From Epiperipatus broadwayi (taxonomy: Eukaryota > Onychophora > Udeonychophora > Euonychophora > Peripatidae), in NCBI GenBank assembly GCA_028023455.1, contig JAQFVV010000013.1:3166001-3230000 (forward strand): a stretch of DNA of 64,000 nt. The letters are read 5' to 3'. The first letter of the stretch is position 1. Every line of letters begins with the position of its first letter. This document shows, piece by piece, positions 22,021 to 33,685 of the stretch. Below the pieces are notes generated by a model that saw only the letters and a list, made by a program, of their open reading frames with translations, made no database searches and was not told where the DNA came from. Made by a program: the position numbers and the translations under genes.

Positions 22021-22032
22021 TAAATCTATAAG
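22021..22032. repeat. Right target-site duplication of family B element
   Basis: TAAATCTATAAG is identical to 21,006-21,017. Confidence 0.75.
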
Positions 22033-22364
22033 TTACAAACAAAATTAAAAATTAAATTTAAAATAATTTTTGCCTCACACAATATGCACCCAATATATAT
22101 AAGAATATATTGTATTTTTTTCCAAAGCTTTCTTAAATTTTTTTCATTCCTTCTAAACACTTGGGAATTTAAGATTCTAAGATCAATTCTTTGGATCCAT
22201 CTCCAAATTAGATGTTTCCATGTTTCTTGACTTCTAAAATCGTTGCCATTCAATTTAAGACTTATGCATATTACTTTACATTTGATATGATAAACAATAT
22301 TATTAAAGTTAGAACAGCATTTTTCACATTTACTTTGAGATATGGTTCTCTTATGACATTGCAA
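22026..22364 (-). CDS. Unrecognised Cys-containing ORF, possible LINE zinc-finger fragment
   Basis: A 112-residue minus-strand frame. Near residues 13-29 it has C-x2-C-x9-H-x2-C (CEKC...YHIKC), then a Trp/Arg-rich helix-like part (TWKHLIWRWIQRIDLRILNS) and a second Cys pair near the end. This loosely resembles the C-terminal finger and tail of LINE ORF2 proteins, but I cannot match it to families R, Z or P. Its last bases overlap the right target-site duplication of the family B element, so the insertion may have cut it. It could be chance. Confidence 0.25.
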   Translation of the reverse strand: MQCHKRTISQSKCEKCCSNFNNIVYHIKCKVICISLKLNGNDFRSQETWKHLIWRWIQRIDLRILNSQVFRRNEKNLRKLWKKIQYILIYIGCILCEAKIILNLIFNFVCNL

Positions 22365-22825
22365 CTTTGTCTAAACATCAAGTAGATTATCCTTTGGCCC
22401 TCAAACACTGCCATAAAAATGACATATTTTGAGAAGCAATATATTATCTATGATTCTAATTCCTGTTCCTTTATTAGTAACTATTGTTTTAAATCAAAGG
22501 CCATAGACTTTAAACTATATCCTTTGTCACATTGTTTTATTGTTTCGTTATGACAACCACCTCTCTTGTAAATGAAAAGTTATCTTTTTTAAAAAATTTC
22601 ATATACAATTTTTAAATTTCAAAATTATTTTAAAAGTTAATTAAAATTTGTAAGTAAAAATATTTTTCTATTCAACACATTTAATGTATCTTTGAATGTT
22701 TCATATTCAAACTAATCCACAAATACTTGACTCTCCAATATACCATTTATTTTTTACTTTTTATATAAGAATAAAAGATATAATTGCTATTATTTCTTTA
22801 TTTTTTATTTGTGGACAAAATCAAA
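22365..22825. other. AT-rich spacer before the Penelope-like element
   Basis: No gene is recognised. Homology to the Penelope-like ORF begins only near 22,826, which marks its 5' truncation. Confidence 0.5.
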
Positions 22826-24324
22826 AATGCAACGATTCCGCAAGAATTCAGGATTACAGCGGTGGATGTTATAGAGTTATACAGTTCCATCGACAGACAA
22901 CTATCAATTAGAATAATAGAACATGAACTAAGCAAGAAAGACTGTCCAGTTCTCAAAGCACGATTTATTGTGGATTTTATGAAATAGCTAGACAGAAATA
23001 TTTTAGCTTCATACGAAAACAAATGGTACAGAATGAATAACAGATAGCCCATGGTGCTCCCTCTGAATGGGATTGTTTCCAGCATAGTGCTAGATCATTT
23101 TGAACAACAGGTGATTCCAAAGTTCCAGAGAGCAGCACTAAACATAATTTATAGCAGATATGTGGACGACATATTCATGGCAGCACCGGAAAACTCCACT
23201 AAAAAGATGTTACATGAACTCCACACTGTTTCCAGCATAGTGCTAGATCATTTTGAACAACAGGTGATTCCAAAATTCCAGAGAGCAGCACTAAACATAA
23301 TTTATAGCAGATATGTGGATGACATATTCATGGCAGAACTGGAAAACTCAACTAAAAAGATGTTACATGAACTCCACACTCTTTCCAGCATTATATTTAA
23401 TTGCACACATGAGGATGAGCAAAACATGGTCAGGTATCTCGATTTGAAAATCAATAGAGAGAATGTGACATTTAATTATTCTATGATAATTAAACCCTTA
23501 TATGTTAGAGGTTATCTCCATCCACTCTCAAAATCCCCTAAATCACACAAACTCGCAGGGCTGTCTGCCTTCTTATTTCACAATCACCACCTGTGTAAAT
23601 TGGAGTCAGACAAGAAAAACAACATCACCAGCTATATCAGGGACTTAATAGGCATGGGTTTTGATCATAAAACAATAACCAACAAGATTGAAAGCTTTTA
23701 TAAAAGACTACAACAGAACACAAAAGAAGACAGACGACATCTGACTATAACCTACATACCTGCAGTAGCAAAAAACTTTAGTAAAATATTATAGAAGGAA
23801 TTCAAACTTGGATTCAGAACCCCTCCAAACACCAATAGGCTTATCAACAATACTAAAGACAAAAGAAACATAAAAGAAAACCCCCATGTTGTTTATAGAA
23901 TTATGCTGCAGACAGGTTGTGATTCAGTTTATTATGGGGAAACTCTGGCCACAGTAAGCAATAGACTGGCTCAGCATAAATATTTATACACAAAAGCCAC
24001 AACCAAAAAACAAGGCAGCTCAGTATTTGCTGACCATCAGCAGGAACACAACCACAAATTTGAGCCATCTAAAGCCGACATCGTATGCACAGAAAGAAAC
24101 GATGTCAAGAAGAAGGTCAAAGAGGCATGTTTCATCACTAGCAATGCCAGAGCAATAAACAGAAAGGACACATGCCTCGCGATTTCAAAAAAATGGATGA
24201 TATGAGTAATTTGCATGCATTTGCATATAGTCAACAGTATGAAAAAGACTATGAATATGGAGCTGCAAGGGCTCTGAAAGCGCTAAGTCTAATAGATAAA
24301 AAAAGAAAAAAGCCTACTAATTAA
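22826..24324 (+). mobile_element. 5'-truncated Penelope-like retroelement
   Basis: Contains part of a Penelope-type reverse transcriptase followed by a GIY-YIG endonuclease domain, the diagnostic combination of Penelope-like elements. The N-terminal third of the ORF and the flanking pseudo-LTRs are not recognisable next to it. The reading frame is unusually well kept for this window: one frame runs from before 22,826 to about 24,190 with only three stops. The element is less AT-rich than its surroundings. Confidence 0.85.
22826..24324 (+). pseudogene. Penelope-like RT + GIY-YIG ORF, interrupted
   Basis: In one frame: RT motif A region (FRITAVDVIELYSSID, about 22,848-22,895); motif B region (PMVLPLNGIVSS, about 23,049-23,084; the family expects PMGxPLS); motif C YVDDIF (about 23,160 and again about 23,313). 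The RT tail runs to KNFSKIL at 23,791. The GIY-YIG domain follows, with VVYRIM, CDSVYYGET and NRLAQHK (about 23,887-23,980). Stops are TAG at 22,985-22,987, 23,044-23,046 and 23,792-23,794, all at positions where CAG (Gln) would read through. A one-base insertion in the A-run at 24,187-24,193 moves the last 43 codons into another frame (DDMSNLHAFAYSQQYEKDYE... to TAA at 24,322-24,324). Function when intact: target-primed reverse transcription in the nucleus. Confidence 0.8.
23074..23379 (+). repeat. In-frame 153-bp tandem duplication of the RT active-site block
   Basis: TGTTTCCAGCATAGTGCTAG starts at 23,074 and again at 23,227. The 51-codon unit (SSIVLDHFEQQVIPKF...RYVDDIFMA...LHELHT) is repeated with very few differences (AAPEN versus AELEN). 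The break points carry the short homology TTTCCAGCAT, which recurs at 23,385, suggesting slippage or unequal exchange. The protein would hold two copies of the YVDD catalytic motif. Confidence 0.9.
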
Positions 24325-24840
24325 TACACTTAAAAGTTTCACCGTAACGCAATTAATTTTAGCGTATCAGTAATTACAAAGTAAGGGTGAAATAAAAATT
24401 GTTATTACAATAAGTAGCATTGTTACGATCTTCCATTTATGTGGTACATGTTTTAATATATATCAAGAACAATCTATATCTATTTAATCATTTGCATACT
24501 TTTATTATTTGCATTTTCATATCTAAAATGGCATATAAAAAATTTGATGTTAAAGAAAAAAAAACACAACCAACAAGATAAAAGGATTCCTTCATCACAA
24601 TAATAAATATGCTACTAAAAAAATCTAAAAAAACAACAATCACATGATGGGTCATTCTATGTGATTGAAGGAGTCAAAGTTAATGATGATGATGATTATT
24701 ATTATTATTATGATAATGATGATGTGCAATTGGTACTAATATTTTTTGTTTTACAGATATTAAATTGTATAAAACTATTACCAATTTTGGTGATCATTAA
24801 ATTTACTTTCTGATATCAAAAAATTTCTAAAATTGGTATC
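24325..24840. other. Non-coding spacer with triplet microsatellite
   Basis: AT-rich sequence. It contains an ATG/ATT triplet microsatellite at about 24,680-24,724, like those next to the LINE copies elsewhere. Confidence 0.6.
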
Positions 24841-24849
24841 TAAGAAATT

Positions 24850-25500
24850 ATATAGAAATTAATGTTGAAAAATGTTGTGCCCTATCATTCATGAAAATCT
24901 AAAAGCAAAGTATTCCAAGAAAAGAATCTCATAAAAATTTGGGTATTATTTTTAATACTAATGGAATAATTTAATAACAACATGCAATATATTATTGCAA
25001 AAAATTACAAATTAATGAGTTTGATTCTCAGAAACTGTAAAATGTTTTTAAAAAATACATATACACAATTGTTTGATACACTAGTTTTACCAATTTTAAA
25101 AAATTCTATGATTTGGAATTATTTTAAATTAAGTCATAGATTAGGATTGGAAAAAGTGTTTTAAAAAGATTAGGATTGGAAAAAAGTGTTTTAAAAAAAA
25201 ATCAAGATATATTAACTGAAGCAATGCACTGTATAAAAATGAATCTTCATGATATAATGATCTTAAAAAAATTACATTAAGTGAAATAGATGTGAGGCAT
25301 TGCCAAACAATAAGATTTTAGAATAAAAAGACAGAGGATCAACAGATTTGTACATTCCAAATTTTAAAAGTGAAATCTTTAGCACTAGTAAGATTATCTA
25401 GTAAGATTATCTAGATGACATAATAAATACTTCAGAGCTGTTAATATTTTTGACCCAAAAATGGAAAATTTAAAACCATTATAAAAAAACTGCAAATGTT
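24850..25500 (+). mobile_element. Relic of CR1/Jockey-like LINE 3' end (family P-like), plus strand
   Basis: Fragments match the RT thumb and C-terminal region of the family P ORF2 at 45.2-46.5 kb. HKNLGIIFNTNG (about 24,930) corresponds to QKDLGIMFSCNG. LFDTLVLPILKNSMIWN (25,069-25,120) corresponds to LFFSLVLPIIEYGSIIWN. Several frameshifts; only the 3' part is present. Confidence 0.65.
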
Positions 25501-25579
25501 TAGTGATGTTTATTGTGCATTTTTATATAAAATATCAAATGTACTAAATTATTATCATCATTGTTTCAGCAATAATATT

Positions 25580-26400
25580 TATTAATCCTTTGGGTTACAT
25601 AGCATTACATAACATTGATTGTAAGGGTTACAGCTGCCACCATGTTGTACAGGTTTTTTTGTGGATAAATTTCAAAGGTTACAATAATCAGGTTTTACAG
25701 TATATTTTTTTACAAATGCTGCTACTAGTTTTTGATACAGAGATGGATATCAAGTTTAATCATTAAAGTCTTAAAAAAATAAGTTCAATATAAAAGTCAA
25801 TTTCATAGATAGATAGATATGACCTAAGATTGATTACAGTCTATGCTTAACATCACATTATGTGTGTATGGGCAAATGTATAGAAAATGGTTTTGTGTCT
25901 CATCCTCTCTGTAGCACAGGCTGCAGAGTGAATTAATGTTCACATATAACCTATGGTACTTAAGGATATGAGATGTGGGGGTAGGGCATTGAGGTTAACT
26001 TTCAATGACAAAAAAAACTTGGGTTCTAAAACCCATTTTTTATATCAATGCAGCAAATGAGCATTGTTAATTCCTAGCATTGGGGGTGTGGTGGGGTCAG
26101 CTGACTGATTTAGAGCAATAGATTGTATGTGCTTGAATATGTATATTTACTTGAATTTCAAAAGAATATTTGATTATAGATGTTTGTAAATTGGTCCATG
26201 AATATTGATATGTATCCACATGAGGGTGGAAATCTAGCTGTAGGCATTACTATGATTGCTGATAGAAGGTTTATGCTTTTCTGAATGCGAAAGGCATGAA
26301 TGGAATGAAGACCTAGTTTATTTTGGTTAGCCACCCTGCCTAGATGTTTTATGAAAAGATAGCAAATATCATTTTTCACCATATTAGCTTATTATATAGT
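25580..26400 (-). mobile_element. Family Z LINE 3' fragment, copy 1, minus strand
   Basis: Minus-strand reading gives KLGLHSIHAFRIQKSINLL (26,158-26,382 frame), matching GLGLHTINVFYTQKSVNLI of the long copy at 43.5-44.7 kb. Further on come LEPKFF, KVNLNALP and a C-x2-C...H...C finger (about 25,880-26,040). It covers the ORF2 C-terminus, broken by stops and frameshifts. Confidence 0.7.
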
Positions 26401-26527
26401 GAGGAAATTGTGGAAGTGAAAGATTTTGAAAATTTTATAATGGGCAGATAATAAATTATCTTTATGATGACAAGCTGGTTATAGAGTGAGACTTTTGATT
26501 ATATTGAAAGGTAGGATTTGGACAAAA

Positions 26528-26661
26528 AGGGGTACTACTACTACTATTACTACTACTACTACTACTACTACTATTATTATTATTATTATTACTATTATTA
26601 TTATTATTATTACTATTATTATTATTAGTATTAGTATTATTATATTATTATTATTATTATT
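26528..26661. repeat. ACT/ATT triplet microsatellite
   Basis: About 130 bp of (ACT)n grading into (ATT)n, at the 3' end of the minus-strand family Z copy 2 and next to the 5' side of copy 1. The open frame through it (Thr/Ile repeats) is an artefact. Confidence 0.95.
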
Positions 26662-26958
26662 ATGTTTCGATAATATATTTTATTGGTCAAAAGATGTGTT
26701 ACATAGGTTTTACAAATGTTTATAAGAGCTTTACCAGGGTTACAAAGGCATTTCAAGTATAATGATTGCTTAACATTGAAGATTTCAGTACAATTATATG
26801 AACATTGATTATTGTACATGATATTAATAATAATTTTTTGCGTATAGCATAGTACCAGATGTATAAAAAATGTTCATAACCCTTTGAATTAAAGTTCATT
26901 TGCCTTAAGCTTGACTGGTCCAGTTAGATAGCCTTCAATGATGTTCAATTATTGTAAA

Positions 26959-27072
26959 ACGAGTTTCTGAAACATAATTTTTCACGTAAATAGCTGTATT
27001 ATGAAGCAGATAAAAACGAGTTTCTGGAACATAATTTTTCACATAAATAGCTGTATTATGAAGCAGATAAAA
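26959..27072. repeat. 57-bp tandem duplication in the LINE 3' region
   Basis: ACGAGTTTCTGAAACATAAT and the following bases recur 57 bp later with two or three differences. Confidence 0.85.
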
Positions 27073-28663
27073 TGACTAAGCAGGTTTTTTGTATTACTGC
27101 CTACTGTGGTTGTGGCAGCATTTATAGGTTGGACTGCTCTCTCCACAAATTTGACAGGGGGGGGCTACATTGTTATTCCATACTTTTAGCTGGTGTACTT
27201 TATTGATAAACATGGATGGATGCCTCCTGGTATTGTCTAACAAGAAGGTGCAATGGATACACCAGAAGGCAAACGGAGTGAATGTGACTGCCCACACTGC
27301 AGAAATGGGTAATCTTTGAAAGGACTGAGTTATGTGATGAATGGAACCACTGGGCTGCCTGTAAGCATTTAATATAATTTATTATATGGAGTTTAATGCT
27401 CGCAGTCATTAAGATGTTGTTGAATCTCCTTAGCTTCAGAGCATAGCTCACAGAATGGGTCAATATTTTTGTACAAATAGTGATACACGGAAAACAAATT
27501 GTTGGAAATGTGTACAGGTTGAGTCTAATTAAGAGATCAAAAAAACTTCAGTTCTAGTGTCCATTTTTTAAATTGGTGGAGGCAATGGTTATTTATTCAA
27601 GCATGGGCAGGGGGAAATCATTGCTAGGATCTGGATAAAACAAATATGTTTGTCAATAAGTGTATTTGGAATTGTGGGAGAGGCTGATCTGGATAGTGGT
27701 ACATAGGATTGAGCAAATAAGATGTGTGAGATATAACATCGGAGAAAGTTTATCTGTAAAGCTAATTTCACCAGACACTGGAGGTCTCAGAACTGGTTGG
27801 AAATAGCTAATAAGTTAATGTATTTTTGTATATAGAACAACCAAATGTTTTGCAAGCCTAGTCTATCATACAAGAGTTGATGAATAAGCTGTTTATAGTT
27901 ATTGATATGGTATAGTAGCTGCAGAGAAATTTATTGCACATGGAGTTGATGGCACAAATGAACAATGACAATTTGATAATAGGTACATAGTATGTGATTT
28001 TTGTCATAGCAAGCGTATTGAACAGGTGTCTCTTGGAGTAAATTGATAAATATGCTCTAGAAATTTTGTAATTTGCAGCACACAATCTTGTAACTTGGTT
28101 TGTATTATGAGTCTCATACCAATGAAGTCTTTGTAAAAGGGGAAGCATAAGAATGGAGTGGTTTTTCCTTGGTTGGGGAACATAATTTCTTTAAGAATAG
28201 AGTCCATGCAGCAGTTTTTTGTGATTAAAGTGCAGTTTGTAGGCTGCTGTGTAGTCATTAAGAACAGTTTGCATTATGGGGAGTTATGACAAAGCAGTAA
28301 TATCATCCATGTAGCTATGCAGGGAAAATATTGCAGAGTGTGTGGAATTTGATTCTGGTAATTTTATTCTGTATTTGTTTTAAAAGTAGATTTATGTAAA
28401 ATGTAAAAAGTAATCAGCTTGAGGGTGACTTTTGTAGGATTAACTGTATGGGAATAAAGGATGGAGAATTTTTACCATTAAGAGTAATGTAACTCACAAT
28501 TACAAAGAGGTTGATGATTAGGCATAACAGAATAAGTGGGATTGTGATGTTAGCGATCATTTGAATAAGTAAGTTAACTGAGAAGAAATCAAAAGCTAAT
28601 GTCAAGCTAAACTGCAATGGGACTGTTTTTTTTAATTTTTTTGAACTGAGCTCGTAAATATAA

Positions 28664-28793
28664 GGGATGCTTGGCTGGTGGAGGTGGCTTTTTTTGAAAA
28701 CTGTAGATATGATAATAATGGAATGTGTGGGATGCTTGGCTGGTGGAGGTGGCTTTTTTTGAAAACTGTAGATATGATAATAATGGAATGTGT
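28664..28793. repeat. 65-bp tandem duplication
   Basis: GGGATGCTTGGCTGGTGGAG and the following bases to GGAATGTGT occur twice in a row with no difference that I can see, so the duplication looks recent. It lies within the family Z copy. Confidence 0.9.
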
Positions 28794-29019
28794 GGCTCAA
28801 TTTGTTCCTCAATTTCTTTTTTTCAAGTATTTAATGGCTAATGGGCTCATGGAGATATACCAGAGGTTGGTTAGATCAGATGTAGCCTAAGGTTTTTTAG
28901 TGAAAGACACTATAGCAATTGAATACAAACCTTTTACACTGTATATCCTATATCCTCTGGAATAGGAAAGTGGTCAGATCATACAGCATAGTGAAAATGA
29001 CTAAGATGCCAAGATGAAA

Positions 29020-29088
29020 TTATTACTATTATTATTCCTACTCCTGCTAATTGCTACTACTACTGCTGCTACTATTATTACTACAATT
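29020..29088. repeat. ATT/ACT triplet microsatellite
   Basis: Interrupted (ATT)n/(CTA)n triplets on the 5' side of the minus-strand family Z copy 2. Confidence 0.85.
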
Positions 29089-31064
29089 GTATAATACTAT
29101 TTTTTTATCACACAAAACTACTGCTTATAAGATATTAGGAACTCCTTATTTTCATCTTTTTTATTTCACTTATATTAAAAATTAATGATACAATGATTTG
29201 TTGTTAGAGAGTTCGTAAGAAGTTTAAGCACTAGAAGTACAGCTATAGCCACATTCCACTGACAATGACTGGTCATGATATTACTGCGCTAAACCATGCA
29301 TAATACTCATATTATCATTTATCATTTATAACATATATATACACACAAACGCCATCGAACGTATTAGGTTATCTTTTTTTTTTTTAATTTTTAAAAAAAA
29401 TATAATACATTACATTTACATAGCAATCTTTGTCACATTATTTTCTATAAATAATTTCTAAGTTCATATATAACTAAAAATATTTTATTTTTTAACAAAT
29501 TAATTTTGCATAATTTGCAAAATAAACAAGCTAAAAAAATATTAAATTTACCACTTGAGATTTATAACATTTTAGGTTGTTTTTTTTTTTAAAAAAAAAA
29601 AATCCCAGATAATCAGTATTATTTCCATTTATCATAATTTCTTTTGAAGGAACTGCTTTTAGTAGAAATCGTTTCCCATCACTTGGAAAAAAAAAAAAAA
29701 ACATTTCATTTAATTCAATAGAGATTAGAAGTTTATAATATAGCAGAGATTCACTATAACAAGACTAATATTTAATAAGAATATATCTTTTTATTCCTAA
29801 CTAGATGTAAATAATAATAAAAATATATATATATTAAAATCAAATTATTGATTTCAACATACAATAATTTAAAAATATTTATCATATATAATATTCAAAA
29901 ACAACTTCATTAAAGGTTTATAATTTTTTTAAAATAAATTTCAATATATTTTTTGGTAATCATTTTTGATTAAAACTTTTTTTTTACATCAAAGAAGAAA
30001 AAAAAATTTGAGTGTATTAAAAATAATTAAAAAATTAAAATTTAATAATTAAATTTTGTGATTACTATATAATATTTATAATGATTCATCTCTAAAAAGA
30101 TATAAACGTTTATATATATTATATTATTATTTGATTGGTGTCAAATTTCTTACATTCACATTTTTATATTTTAAATTATCATATTATTCTTAGATATCTT
30201 TAAATTAGTTAAAGATTAGTATATGTTTTAGTATCTTATTCATATATTTCAACAATTTAAAATAAAATAAAAACTTTAAATACATATATAATATGCTTAT
30301 ATAAAAACTTGTTTAGCATTCATAAAATTAATCATTTTATCACTGATGACTATATAGATATTTATTTAATCTATCAATTTAAAATGTGAACAAGTATATT
30401 TTTCCTTTTGGAAAATTTTTTACAATATTTGATTTAGTTAAGTAATTTTCACGTTATAGCATATTTTGAAATATTTGAAGATTAATTTTACTCTATGAAG
30501 ATAAAACCTATTTTTAAAACAAACAAAATTCAGATTTTTTTTAATTATTTGATAAAAATTGTGTAAATAAAAGAGTACTTGAAGGATTAATTAATAATTA
30601 TAATCCAAATATATTTTTTAAAAAGAAGGAAAATTATTCCTTTAATTTTGCATCCCTGATTAGGATTATGAAGAGAAACAATAACATTTCAAATGAATGC
30701 CCTTCCAGGTTATCTCCATTGAATTAAGAACCGTCTCTAGAAATAATAAACAACTAATCATTAGGCAAGTGATTTTACCTCCATCTTAGCCAAAGAAAGA
30801 TTAGTTGCAAAAAGTAAAATAGACTGTAGTATGCATCATGCAACAGCAAGCTTAGACAATTTTCTAAATAAGAAAATTTATCATTGCTATAGATTATGGA
30901 CATAATAAATGGTATCAGTTTCCTAAAAGATAAAATATAAAAAAAATATGTTATTTTTTTTTTCATTTAGAAATTATGATTTGAAATATTTATTTCTTTT
31001 GCTCTAAAATTGTGTTAATGCAAAGTGACAATTAAGAATTAAATGAAATTGTAATGAGAATAAG
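29089..31064. other. AT-rich sequence, nothing recognised
   Basis: Homopolymer A and T runs and AT-rich sequence. No coding homology on either strand. Confidence 0.5.
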
Positions 31065-31210
31065 AATCATGGTAATCATCATTTTCAACCATTATCAATC
31101 TATTGCAGAATAAAGTCTCTCCAAGTTCAATCCATCTTCTCTGGCCATTTCTTTATTTTATCCATCTATCTCAAATGTGATCTCTTTCTAGGTCTTTTAT
31201 CTAATGAGAC
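31065..31210 (-). mobile_element. 3'-terminal scrap of family R LINE, minus strand
   Basis: On the minus strand GAGAAGATGGATTGAACTTG and the next bases (GAGAGACTTT) are nearly identical to 60,918-60,943 of the plus-strand family R copy (GAGAAGATGGATTGAACTTG, then GAGAGATTTT). The preceding AGACCTAGAAAGAGATCACA corresponds to its AGACCCAGAGATGG stretch. Only the last 150 bp or so remain. Confidence 0.65.
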
Positions 31211-31464
31211 TAAGGACATAAAGATAAAATTATGAAATGTTTAAATCTAATCTGATTTATCATTTTAATGTATAATATTCATTGAAAATTTTTTTCACAA
31301 ATTTGTTAAGATATTAGGCATACCATTTGAATAGTATTTTTTTTTAAATGCAAATAATTTTTTTTTTTTAGTTTAAATTTAATAACTGGAGTCTATCTGT
31401 CATTAATTAAAATCTGTTTTTTTAATCCAAAGATCTGACTATGAAAATAACATAAAGCAAGATT
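31211..31464. other. AT-rich spacer
   Basis: T-rich runs only; no feature is recognised. Confidence 0.5.
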
Positions 31465-31538
31465 CTTTTTCCTTTCAGATATGCTGGAGTGGTGAGAATT
31501 CCTTGTTGTATCAATGAAAGGATAATGCTAAAATTCCT

Positions 31539-31934
31539 TTGCACAATGAGACTAGTGCTTATTTTATTAGGTTCTGTGCTCCAATCCTAGATTCAGAGAA
31601 TTCAGAGATGAAAATTTTTTATTCACTGTTGAATAGCATTATTATAACAATACCATTAAAATATCAAATTTTTCTTCTCGAAGTATTAAATGCGTGTGTT
31701 GGTACAAATAGTGGACTTTGTCCAAGAGTCACTGCAAATAATGATATCAGTACTGTAAATCAAATAGTTTATCATTATTCTTACATCTTCTTCTTTATGT
31801 TTTTTACATTTTTCTTCATATATTCATATATATTTAAAACATTTTATCATCTCCCCTCAAGCATTTTAACGCAATCATTATCATTATTGAATTTATGCAC
31901 AACACAAATTAACTATCACAAACACTTTCTTTAG
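31539..31934 (+). pseudogene. APE endonuclease domain of the 31.5-34 kb LINE
   Basis: A 131-residue frame whose first half matches the endonuclease region: APILDSENSEMKIFYSLLNS, then IPLKYQIFLLEVLNACVGTN. The family has LGDFNARVG at that place, so the catalytic Asp-Phe-Asn has become Glu-Val-Leu-Asn (out of register). It is followed by SGLCPRVTANNDISTVNQ. The second half (Phe/Tyr-rich) is no longer recognisable and is probably out of frame. Non-functional. Confidence 0.65.
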
Positions 31935-33502
31935 GCAGAAAAATGCTATAAAGGAGCATACATGCATCCATGCTCAAAAAATGACATTTAATAGATAACA
32001 TTATAATTAACAGTCAGTATGTAAGAGAAGTTTACATTACAAGAGCATTTAAAAACTTATATTGTTGGACAGATCATAGATTAATATATTCCAATATTAA
32101 AATAATAGGTGCATTAAAAATAAATATTATTCCAATCATATTCACAAAAAAATTGATGTTCATTCTTTAGAAAAACCTTATTAGGCATACTAAATTTCAA
32201 CAACTATTAAACACAAAAATTGATAATTTGAATGTTTGGGATTGACTTAGAAGTGTGTTATGGATACAAATAAATTTATTCTCAGAATCAGTAAAACACA
32301 TTGTTATTATTTTTTAATGATTTAATTCAAAGAAAATGTGGTATTTTCTGTTTGTTGAGTAACAGATTAAATGTGGAATCATAATAAAAACATGAAAGCA
32401 AAAATTCAATGACTGACAAGAAAACTTAAAAATAATTGATGGATTAAAACTGCACAAAAAAAAGAACATTAACTAATTGTGGTTATTGCAAATCTTTGTT
32501 TAAATCCATTAATGACAATGATATTTTTTAACAGATGGAAAGAATCTTTAGATCATTTTTTGAATAATGATACAATTGAAATGATGACTTAATTATATAT
32601 CCATTTGATCTAATTTATATTTGGCCAAAGACATCCAGCTTAGTGAAGTCAAAAGCTCTTTGTAATCTTAAAGGCTGTAAGTTCTGATGAAATATCTGGA
32701 AATGTTTAAAATATATTTGTGATATGTTAGATTCAAATTTTTTTTATTAATATATGGATGCTTGAAGTTGTATCCCCTGATCTTAAAGATACTTTTACTG
32801 TTACAATTTTTAAAAACAAAAAGAATAGACAAATTCATGGCAATTCTCATGGATTACTATTAGTATTCACTATAGCAAATGTATTTTCAATAATTTTACT
32901 GAATAGGTTGTATCCAATTATAGATGAATGATTATCAGAGACTAAATGTGGTTTTAGAGAATCAGGAAATAGACATGATTTTTGTTGTCAGAGGAACAAA
33001 GGAGAAATTTTGATTCAGTTAATAGATCAAATTTATATCATTGTTTGAAATTAGTTGGTTATCTGTCAAAGTTTATTCATAATATATAGCTTCTACATGA
33101 TGGAAGGAGAGGATTAAATGTGGGAAATCTGAGGCAATAGAAGTTAAAATTGGTGATAAAGAAGAATGTGTACTTACTCCAATATTATTTTCATTTTCTA
33201 TGATAGTGGTCTTTGGAATTGTTTGTAGAAAGCTTGCTTAAATAAAAGTCAAGATACAAATAAGTGGAATTTTTAAATTAAATCAATTAAAAGTGAAAGT
33301 GAGAGCTTCTTCTTCTTGAATTCTGGATTTACAGTATGTGGATGATTGCAGGTTTTTCTTTTCTGATTCAAAAGATGATTTACAGAATATTCTTAATGTT
33401 TTGAATGCAACATGAAAAGACTTTGGTTTATAATTAATTTTTAAAAAACTCAATTTCTTTTCTCAACCACTACTGGAAGAAATTACCTCAGCAACTTTTA
33501 AT

Positions 33503-33685
33503 TTGGATGGTTATCAAATTGAGAATACAAACCAGTTTAAATATCTAGGGAGTTTCATAAATAAAAAACTGTACTTAGATGATTGGGTACAACACAGACT
33601 CCAATGTCCTGCTGCTTTCAACAAGTTAAATGATAGAGTATTTCATCACAGGAAAATAAATACTGCAACTAAATTAACTGTATAG
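33503..33685 (+). pseudogene. RT thumb / connection fragment of the same LINE
   Basis: A 60-residue frame: DGYQIENTNQFKYLGSFINK, then LYLDDWVQHRLQCPAAFNKL, ending KINTATKLTV. The FKYLGS block and the following helix are typical of the RTE-like RT thumb. It stops where the family continues with YRA..., read here as the stop TAG followed by AGAGCT. Confidence 0.7.

Larger units (their letters stand above)
26662..29000 (-). mobile_element. Family Z LINE, copy 2, 5'-truncated, minus strand
   Basis: Read on the minus strand from about 28,620 to 27,090, ORF2 blocks occur in the right order. They are RT motif B region (YITLNGKNSPSFIPIQ, about 28,500-28,440), the thumb (FLCFPFYKDFIGMR), AYLSIYSKRHLFNTLAMTKI (about 28,050-27,990), LHQFKKWTLELKFF (about 27,570), a CELC...H...C finger (about 27,460-27,400) and a terminal WCIHCTFLL-DNTRRHPS block (27,260-27,190). 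All match the long copy at 39.7-44.9 kb in order. Many frameshifts. Triplet microsatellites lie at both ends. Confidence 0.75.
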
